A stretch of DNA of 64,000 nucleotides. Origin: Durusdinium trenchii. Lineage: Eukaryota > Sar > Dinophyceae > Suessiales > Symbiodiniaceae. The stretch spans positions 83,008 through 147,007 of the forward strand of contig CAXAMN010013958.1 of the NCBI GenBank assembly GCA_963970005.1, given 5' to 3'. The translations under genes were made by a program, and so were the position numbers. The notes under the pieces were generated by a model that did no database searches, had not been told where the DNA came from, and saw nothing but the letters and a program-made list of their open reading frames with translations. Positions 32,953 to 42,400 of this stretch are shown piece after piece (the stretch's first letter is position 1; each line of letters opens with the position of its first letter).

Positions 32953-35900
32953 TTCATAGGTATTGTCAGCTTTTGTTGTATCCTTTTAACAACTACTTCA
33001 GATGGAAAAGATTCTTGGATTTCAGCCTCCAATTTCTTCTCTTCATCATCCTCTCTGACCTCTTTTATTTTCTCCACCGCCTCTTTCTTCTCTTCCATGG
33101 TTGCATCATCCTGAACTTCTTCATGAAATTGAGGATCAGGAATTTTATTCAGGCGGCTTTTCTTAGATTTCCGATGACCTGAAGTATCATCAAGGTTAGC
33201 ATCCATCTCACCTGATGGTAAGTGCGATGCAGTCGAGTCCTCACCTTTCTCTCTTGACAGAAAGTGTGGCGTTGACTCTTCCTTGGCTTCCTCCTGGTCA
33301 ACTTCCATCTTTGGTTCCTCTGAAGGAAATTGTTCTGCTACATCCTTGGTGAGCAAGTCCTCTACAAGATTTTCTCCTTTGGTTCTTGGTAGAGGTCCTG
33401 AGGTCTCATAAAAATCTGTCCTCTCTGAACTGAAGGTTTCTGTCGCCTTCTCATTGTCCTTTTGATCCCTGAACAGGTGAGTAATCTTCACAGCTTCTCC
33501 CTGTAGCACCTGATCACCTCTTCTATACTTGTCGACAATGGAGCGCCATACTGGAACATCATCATCATCAAAATCAAGCTCCATATCATCTGCCAACAGG
33601 TATGAGATGTTTTGAGCTGCCTGTTCTTCTTCTTCATCACGTTCCTTGGCAAGCTCCTCATCCTTCTGGATCTTGAAGATACCCTTCAGGATGTCTTGTA
33701 GTACCTTTAAGTTCAGCTTCGATGATGGCTCATACGTCCCTGAACTTACAGGCTCAACTACAACACGAGAGCAAGAAATCGCCTCCAAAAACTTGGAATT
33801 GTATTGGCGTTCAAACTCTTCCTTCTTGATCATCTCATACAAGGGATCAGAAACTGCAACACGCGCCTGAACATAATCACGAAGTTGATAACATGCATGT
33901 TGCACAAATCTACTGTTGGAGTTGTGAAGAAAACTCTCCAAATGGTTTCTGTCACGGTCAATCAAATACCACACAATCCTTGCAGAAAAACGGAATTTCT
34001 TGAAGTTCATAGCAAAATGTGTATGATACTTCTCTGGATTCCTTTCTGCTTGTAAAGCGGCCTCTGAAGTCTTGTAAACAGGATGTTTTGTGTGTGGATC
34101 CAAGATCATAAAATCTTCCCACAAGATCGAGTGGTTAAGAACCCACTTGGGAAGCACCTTGATGAAAAAATCACAAACAAGTTCAGACAAAAGGTGCATG
34201 ACACGGCCAGTCTCTTCCTCCTGCTTGAAACGATAGTGCAATTTGGCAAACAAGGGACTGTTGAAGGCTTCCTCCACTGTGTTGCCAAAATTATCCCACT
34301 GAGGTTCTGGAATACCAAAGTTCCAACCCAGCAATTTGGGATCTCTGCACATATCCAAGAAGCTTGAAAGCTCTACAGAAGAAATGCCATGGTCTGTCAG
34401 AATTTCAGCCCAGCGGCGTCCATTCTCCCAAGCACGGATGAAGAAAAACTGTTGGTATCCAGTTTGTGCCAACTCCATCCATTGAGAAATTCCGGGTTCA
34501 AAACTCGGTGCATACGTCTTGGGGTTTTCCTCTGTTCCATAAACACTTGGACGTAGCAACTTATACCTTCTACAAAAATATTCTCTCTGGTGCCTTGTCA
34601 ACCTGTCCCAATCCCTCACAAGGATCACGTCTTCTCCAGTGCTCTGGAGTACACGTGTCCCTACACGATCATGGAGTGATACCATGCCAATGTCATATAT
34701 CATCCATGGGTTGAGAACCAGGTTGTTTACATTCTGAATGAACCATGTCATCTCACGCTCAGCAACATGAGCAGAGTCATCTTCTTCATCTTGTTGAGGT
34801 TCTTCAGAAGTCCTGGCTGTTGGTCTCCTTGAAGTGATGTCTCTCCATAGGTGGTCAAAGCGAATCACTTCCTCATCAGCCTTCACCAGATTTTGCTGAT
34901 CCTTGCTCAGAACTAATGGATGTACCATAAACAAGGACCTTGAGGTAACACCATCTCCATCGACAATCAACTTTGGAGTACTATAGCCTAAGATACTCCA
35001 AGGATCACGATCATCAATCTCCTTAGGTGGAATTAAAGACCATCCAGGTGGCATCTGATAATGGCCTTCAGGCATCACCTGACGTGACCTCAATCGTGAA
35101 CGATTGTACTCACGTCTGGGATCATTGTCAGAGCTGAAAAATCTCACAATGGCATCATAAGCCAGCTCATCTAACCAAAGAAGCATATGCCTCCTTGCTT
35201 GTTCCACCCCAGGCTCAAAGGCATTGATCCTCCTGAGAGTTTCATGCGCAAATGCCGGGTCCTGTGAGAGTCTTGTGAACAAGGATCTCAATCTATCTTG
35301 TTGCTCCTTCTCTCTATTGATCTTCTCCATTATCTTTTCTGCTGGCAAAGAGTTAATCAACTCCTTAGCTGGCTCTGGAGCATCTTCTGGTCGTGGTTCA
35401 TCCACACAAATGTCCAAGTATGTGGGCTCTACATCACAATGTGCAAGCACCACTCCATTGTTGCTGAAATACAGAGGACGTCCAGCCTGAAGCCAACGAA
35501 TCACGTCAAGCTTCACATACAAAGGCTGTCCATAATCTCTTGGAACCACTGTACCTGGGCCTAAAGGAATGTAAGGCAGAGTTTGTGGATTGCTGTACAT
35601 AAAATGAACATAATCTCTTCCTTCACCTCTATTCCTTCTATTCCAACTTTGTGGATCTCTCATCAAACCATACCTCTCAATGCTGGCCCAGTTCTCCCTT
35701 CTGGTAACATGAAAAACATGTCCTAAACATCTTGCCTCAACAGAAGTCAATCTATGATTCAACTTCTCTGGACTGATGTTCTGCATGAGTCCTGTATGCC
35801 CTTGGTTCACTCCCAAACGCATGGAGAAGGGCATATCGTATTGATTGCCTGTGTTGTGCCAAACATTCTTGTCCAAGCGAATCACCAAATGAAATCTTTG

Positions 35901-36425
35901 CTTCTCATCGCTATGCACTATAGCAAAGAAGGAATTAGGATAAATACGAAAAGGTGATGGCATTCGAGCAGTTCCCTCTGTAATCAGAGGCATAAGCTCT
36001 ATCATTGCCCTACTGTCCATCAACCTGTCGAGAGAACGATCATGTCGTAGCATATAGTTGAGCCCCGTGGCTATCTTCCCATAATCGTTTTGCCTCCACG
36101 CGACTCTTGTTGCCACGAACTGCCTACTTCTCTCATATTCATCCTCTTCCTCTTGGGTGACATAGCCAAGAGCGTATCTGGCAACCTCTGCGAACCACCG
36201 TACTCGAAAATTGAACTTATCATGGTTCTCCGGTGCCAAACACATTGCAAGAATGTCGGTTAAGATCAATTCATCCTGCTCTGAGTTCCTCTGGAACTCA
36301 ACTGGCGCACGTGGGCGTCTCAAACGAGTTGCCCAATTTTGAGGTTGTCCCCAAGGAACCTTTTGTGACCAGTTTCGAGCATACTCAAAGATGTTGACCA
36401 TATTGGACGCTCCCTGACCAGTCAT
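32934..36425 (-). CDS. Element C ORF2: Tpt1/KptA RNA 2'-phosphotransferase fused to large unknown protein
   Basis: 1163 codons from the ATG at 36425 (frame open from 36446). Tpt1/KptA motifs in order: IATGLNYMLRHDRSLDRLMD with the catalytic Arg-His pair (about residues 120-140); FFAIVHSDEKQRFHLVIRLD; RLGVNQGHTG for the family RAxQGHS (about 210); HVFHVTRRENWASIERYGLM for the YHGT/GL segment (about 245); RDYVHFMYS for RxHVHLS (about 275); LYFSNNGVVLAHCDVEP as the final strands (about 325). All four signature positions are kept or conservatively replaced. Family reaction: NAD-dependent removal of an RNA 2'-phosphate; some members also ADP-ribosylate nucleic-acid ends. Residues 400-950 are unrecognised; the tail is acidic coiled coil with Lys/Glu runs. 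It overlaps ORF1 by 41 bp in the +1 frame. Confidence 0.7.
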   Translation of the reverse strand: MTGQGASNMVNIFEYARNWSQKVPWGQPQNWATRLRRPRAPVEFQRNSEQDELILTDILAMCLAPENHDKFNFRVRWFAEVARYALGYVTQEEEDEYERSRQFVATRVAWRQNDYGKIATGLNYMLRHDRSLDRLMDSRAMIELMPLITEGTARMPSPFRIYPNSFFAIVHSDEKQRFHLVIRLDKNVWHNTGNQYDMPFSMRLGVNQGHTGLMQNISPEKLNHRLTSVEARCLGHVFHVTRRENWASIERYGLMRDPQSWNRRNRGEGRDYVHFMYSNPQTLPYIPLGPGTVVPRDYGQPLYVKLDVIRWLQAGRPLYFSNNGVVLAHCDVEPTYLDICVDEPRPEDAPEPAKELINSLPAEKIMEKINREKEQQDRLRSLFTRLSQDPAFAHETLRRINAFEPGVEQARRHMLLWLDELAYDAIVRFFSSDNDPRREYNRSRLRSRQVMPEGHYQMPPGWSLIPPKEIDDRDPWSILGYSTPKLIVDGDGVTSRSLFMVHPLVLSKDQQNLVKADEEVIRFDHLWRDITSRRPTARTSEEPQQDEEDDSAHVAEREMTWFIQNVNNLVLNPWMIYDIGMVSLHDRVGTRVLQSTGEDVILVRDWDRLTRHQREYFCRRYKLLRPSVYGTEENPKTYAPSFEPGISQWMELAQTGYQQFFFIRAWENGRRWAEILTDHGISSVELSSFLDMCRDPKLLGWNFGIPEPQWDNFGNTVEEAFNSPLFAKLHYRFKQEEETGRVMHLLSELVCDFFIKVLPKWVLNHSILWEDFMILDPHTKHPVYKTSEAALQAERNPEKYHTHFAMNFKKFRFSARIVWYLIDRDRNHLESFLHNSNSRFVQHACYQLRDYVQARVAVSDPLYEMIKKEEFERQYNSKFLEAISCSRVVVEPVSSGTYEPSSKLNLKVLQDILKGIFKIQKDEELAKERDEEEEQAAQNISYLLADDMELDFDDDDVPVWRSIVDKYRRGDQVLQGEAVKITHLFRDQKDNEKATETFSSERTDFYETSGPLPRTKGENLVEDLLTKDVAEQFPSEEPKMEVDQEEAKEESTPHFLSREKGEDSTASHLPSGEMDANLDDTSGHRKSKKSRLNKIPDPQFHEEVQDDATMEEKKEAVEKIKEVREDDEEKKLEAEIQESFPSEVVVKRIQQKLTIPMNCILHL

Positions 36426-39400
36426 CTCTGTTGATACAAAGTACACCGGTCAGAGGCCAGTGTCCTAAGTTGTAGAAATGACAGGTAGTCAACGATGCAA
36501 GGCAATAGTCTTCGAAAGAAAAGTGCTGATCTTGCCAAGCTAAATTGAGCCGCAGGCACAAATTCATGAAAGAAATAAAAAAATTTCTTTCAGACAAAAG
36601 TACATGCATTGAATTCTCTCCTCTCACTCTGTGCAAAGAATCTCCAAGATAAAACACATCATGTGAAAAGTCAACATGTGTGCATACTGTAGGAAGCCAT
36701 CCACGCAAATATGCCTTGTGTTCAATAAGAGATCTAAAAGGTGGATGTGCATCGACTTCCTTTAAACAACCACTGCGTACTGCATCTATCAAAGCTTGAG
36801 GACTAGCAGACTTCTTAGTAAGACAGTCAGCAAGACACCACTGAGTGCGTATATGTGACAAGTCAGCAATTGCACCAGAGCATGCTTCCTTCCTAAGCAT
36901 TTGGATCATATGAATAGTCTCCTGTTGCTCAGGAACATGAGTAGTACTAGCTGTAGTCACAAGATTGTTAGCATCAGTGCGCATGTGAATGTCAGTAGAG
37001 TAGCCTGTAATGTCCTTGATCAAGCCTCTAAGCATTTGGCAAGTGCCATAACACTTCATAAATGCATACAACTCTGCAACAGTTGTGGACAGGGTTGTTC
37101 TCTTGATCTTAGAAGATTCAAAGAAAATAAGTGAGCCTTTAGTGTTCTTCTGTTTTGCCTTCCTTTGCTCACCCATAAAAATAACCATCGCACGTTGAGA
37201 GGATTTGTCACTGTTGTTCCTGAATGCGGCATCTGGCATAGCAATTAAACGTGGACTACCTTCAAGTGGCCAAAACCGTAACTCCATAGGGTCAGTCACG
37301 ATTTGTTTGCACAGCTTGTTCAGGGCCTTGCAATCACCTATTGTAGGTCCTGCTGATGCTGACGCTGACCTCGAGAATTGGTAGCATGCTTGGAATTGTG
37401 TTCTGGATTGTAACCAGTTTATGCTGCCAAGAAGTGATCTGAAGGCTGTGTGCATGTCTTTGTCACACTTTTCTTCATCCTTCAAACCTTTTGGAATGAT
37501 AATCTCAGTCAATTCCTGAACACAAAGGGATTGTTCTACTGAGATGTACTCCTTCTTCTTGGTCTTCTCTTGCATCTTCCAAGCAACACGTTGTCCAGTA
37601 AACATCAGGTCATTAGTGTCCTCATGTCCAATCTTAAACTGTGACTTCACAATATCTTTGAACTGTTTCAAAAAGATATCATTACCTGTCACAAAAAGAT
37701 CATCAACATGTAAACAACACATACCAATGGGTGACCTATTCTTAGAATTACTGCCATGCACAGGGTCCATAAAATGCTCAAGCAACTCTTCCACAACTTC
37801 AGGTGTAAGCTGAGGCGTTTGTGTCACAGTATACGTATGTTCTGCAGGAAGAAAAAGACTGACAAGCGTTTCAGCTTCTTCCTCTAACGTCACTGCATTC
37901 TTCTCGTTTCTGATATCCTTGTTTGTCTCGAGAAGCCACCAAACACCCTTACGCTTAACTATTGAAGTCCGAAAACAAAAACGCGAACGCGAATACGTAG
38001 GTTCGGGAGTACGAAGAGCTTTAGCGCGATAAGCGACTTGAGCATGGCCATTTGCATATTGATGCCAACCTGCCTTGTGCTCTACAGAGTCAAGGAAGTT
38101 CTGGAGTTCCTGATCTACCACAGGAGTCCATTTTCCATCCTCTGCCTTAAGCAGGCTACGCGTCACCGTCTTCTCCGACCTATTTCCGTAACACACCGAA
38201 AACAGACGTTCTTCACAGAGAAAAGACCTACGAACTTCCTCCGCTGTGTCGTGGAATTCGTTTGGCGGCGCACCTGCTACGTAGAAGGATACCGGTTCCG
38301 GTTCGGCTGGCATCTCCTCTGATGAGTAGTTCACAGCCTTAGGAACCCTCAAACATCCGGAGTAGCAAACGTACGTGCACCGATCGGCTCGAGTCGGAAC
38401 TAATCCGAGTGAGTGCAAAAACTTGTCGAGTCGATTCCACCAGCGACGAGGCGCATCACTCAATCCGTACACTGAACGGGTGCACAATCCGACCAGATAC
38501 GGAGGCAATCCGATGTCGGTCGGAAGTTGAACGTGAATAACGCGTCGCTCGAGGTCGTAAAGTTCCCCCTGAAGAAAGGCAGTTTTCAAATCGATGTGTA
38601 ACAGGTCCCAGAAAGAAGAGGCTGCATGCTGACATGCTACGCGAAAACCATACCTGGTCGCTGTTGGCGAGTCCGTCTGGAGGTCCCATTTCTGGGCATC
38701 TTGGAAGCCTCGACAGACCCATCTGGCCTTAAACTTCTTGAAATTACCATCTTTGTCAATCTTGATGGTCAGGACCCATCGACCGGTAACATAGTTATCG
38801 ATCTTATGCTTTCTTCGGTCGCGATACTTCATCGCAGTAAAGTCTAAAAAGCTGCGAAACTCCTCTAGTTTAGCTTGCTTGATCTCCTTCGCATACTTCC
38901 GGAGCACTTCCGGAGTAATCACACTCTCTGCCTTTGGCGTCTTCTTCGCCATTGTCTTCGCAAGATACTGGCAGAACTGTGAAAAACCTTTCGGATCATA
39001 CGAGTTAAAACTCGGAGGAGCTTGGTTCGGACCTATGACACAAAAATCCATATCGTCAAAACTAACAAAAAGATTTTTCTCATCGTCCAGATCCTTGTCT
39101 GGATCTTTCTCAAAACCTTTCACATCTTCTTCATCAAAAATAGGTTCGGAATCTGTTTCATTCGTATCAATCGTCTCATTGTCATCGTCTTCGACTGTGC
39201 TCGTAGGCACGGGAATGTCGGCTGCTTGTGGCTGATTCGAACTTGATGCTGTCGGATTCTCCGAATGTCCAGGAAAGAAACTTCTTGGCACTGACTTCGG
39301 AGGTGCCGGAATAGGTTCGTCATGTCCCGGTAACTGAACCTTAGAACGTTTTATCTGAAACTTCACCTTCGCCTTTGGCAAAGCATCAGTTGAGTCCACG

Positions 39401-42400
39401 GAAAGCTTCCGCATGTGCTTACTGTGACGTTCCCGATTTTCCGGAACATATGGTTCTGGCTCCGGCGTGTTCGAATCTGGCGACGGTACGAACGGATGAA
39501 CGGGATCCGTGTCACTCGGAAACCCTATTGGTGGTTGACCCGGATCATCTGGCGGACGGGATTCACTCGTAATCTCCGGCATTGCCTCTTCCGGATCGCT
39601 TGATGGATATCCGAGTTGCTCCAAAGGAACATCGGGATTTCCGAACTGATTCGGACCAGCTACGGAACCTGTCGGAGGTGGTCCCGGAGGTTGTCCACCC
39701 TGATGATCATCAGGGTTGCCACCCGGTCCATCACCAGGCGGATTCATATCTTCATCATCAGGATCAAAATACTGATGTTCCCCCGAGACGGGAATCGGCT
39801 CATAAGCCATATCATCATCCATCGGTGGTCCGTAGTCTGGAGGTTGATCCTTTGGATCCTCTAGAGCTACTTCATCAGGAGTCACAATGCGCTTCACGGC
39901 GCCTGTCGTCTCTGATTCGTAAACTATCATACTCCAATGATCTATCAAAAACTGTTCATGATGAGGAGACAGTTGTGACACAAACATAAGGAAAACCTGA
40001 TGGTATTTTCCTGGCTTCCACATAATCAACACTGCATCATCCTCAGAGTTGAAGAGAGGATGCACTCTACCAAAAGTACCACGATAGACCTTACATCTCT
40101 CAAAATACATCTGTGGCAAGGTTCTTCGTCTAATCTCCTTCAGGCCTGGAATCAATGACACAATTCGAGAATCAGAGGATGTTGTCACATCAAACTCTGA
40201 TCTCTGAGGTAGTGCATCTACCTGCCTCAAGGTTCTGATCAGTTCAGTAGTAGTGAACCTTTGTGGTAGTATGTGTCGAAGTGGAACCGGAATTTCCGTC
40301 GTCTCTTCCGTTCTTACGGAATTCAGCAAAATTGACTGATGAGCTTCTCTTTCTAACAAGAGAGCTGTTCCACACAAACTTCCAGAGTCAAAATTCTCCA
40401 GAAGATCTTCAATAAGGAAACTCTGACGCTTGTCGGAAGTCTCACTATAAGGAAGAAAACGATTCATCTCAACCAAAAATGAAAATGGAAACTTCTTCCA
40501 ATCAGGATCCTTAAAGTACTGGTTGCTTCTAGTGGCTTGCACTGTTTTAGCTTGAAATGAACAGTCACCAATACCTTTCCATCCTTGGCAGGATGCATAG
40601 GAATGGAAGACTGTCACGTAACTCATTCCCTTCGGACAATAACAAAAACAATTCATATTCACATCAAAGGTAAAGACCGGATTCTTCAAAGATGAAACGA
40701 ACTTCTGCAAAAACAAACAAAACTTGTTTCCTTTGGGAACAGTCACAAACACATGTTTCTTTCTTCTCAACTGCCACTCAATCACATTACAACATAGCAA
40801 CCAAATAGAAGCTCTGTTCTGTTTGGGAGAAGGGTTGTTGATCACTATACAGTGGGGCTGCAATCTCTCCAGTTGCTGCCAAACAGCATCTTGACCCTTC
40901 CACGTGGAAAAGTTGTATCCTGCCTTGAAATCCATTGGCGATGCAACTTTAACACCATTCTTTGAAAGGAACCAAGATAATCCACTGTTTCCATGAAGTA
41001 ACTCAACAACATCAGGATGATCATCGTTACAGAAGAAAAAGGACTGTTCTCCAAATTCGGCATCAACATACAGTTCGTGATCTTCACGCAAGTTCTCCGG
41101 ATTCTCATCGTCTAATGCCGGAATGGAAACATCATGCCACTCATCGTGATCACGTCTAACCTTCGACTGATTCACTCGTACTACTGCCTTACCAGTATTG
41201 GCTTGGACCATAGCTCCTTCTTGTCCAAGTACTGTGGCACGAACCCAACGTCCTTTATCCTTGAACTTTGATGAATCCTGAGTCCAAATAAAAACCTTCT
41301 CTCCTTGAAAATAAGGACCGTCGCTTGGCATAGTCCTTCTTGCAAGATCTGCTCGAAGGTCCTGAGCTTGTCGTGCTTCTTGATGAGCTCTCAAAGCCAC
41401 ACGTTGTAGTTCCAAATTTGTACGATCTTGCGCGGCAGCATTAGCTGACAATTGCTCAGGGCTTGCGGTCTCAAGGTCAAAAAGATCTGGTGGACGTCTT
41501 CCAGTTGCTATCTCTATTGGTGAATATCCACTGATAGTCAACTGACAATTTCTTGCCCACACTACTTTCTTGACCACTTCTCTGACCGTAACACCACGAA
41601 AACGTGGGTCATCCAGATCTACCTTCATAACATGCCACATACGTTTGAACAAACGTACAGCTGTCTCTGCTCGGTTCGGCCAAGGAGTTCTTGGCCCACA
41701 AGGACATTGTTGTATACCATGGAACCTGTAGTATTCAACAAAAGCATCTGTGAAAAAGGCTTCGTCTCCTACGATGGCCTTTGGAACACAGTTGTTCTCA
41801 TCAGACCATTGCCTCAATGCTTGGATGGTGGTTTGATCTATGAGGTCTTTCTGCGCGGTAGCCCAGAGAAGATTTGTGGCACCATCAAGAACAAGTAGAA
41901 TGATATACTTGCTCTTGTGAAGTTCAACCTCACAATGATCAGCAAAAACAACATCACCAAAACATGAAGCTCTAATACCGGAGACTCTGGCTCGTGGCGG
42001 AGGTGCCACTGAAGTGTTACAAACACGGCAGTTCCTGACAACTGATTCATACTTCTCTACAACAGAGTCAGGAAGCTTCAACATAGAAACACGTCTACGA
42101 AACTGAGTAGGACTCATATGGTAGTGCTTCACATGAAGCTTATAAAGCTCTACCTTGTCCTCCAGTCTCTGTAACATCTTCCTATATGCCGGTGTCATTG
42201 CAACAACTTCACTACCAGGTAATGGGATTGAAATCCGCCTAGGCTCAAGAGCGCCATCACCTGGTTCAAGTGGTTCATGTTTATCACTTGATGGTCCTTT
42301 TGATGCTTTAGGAATTTCTACAAGTTCACCTTCTGGCCTCTCAGGTGGTTCTGAAGGAGCATACTCCTCAAGATCATCACCCTTTAAATCATTCTGAGGC

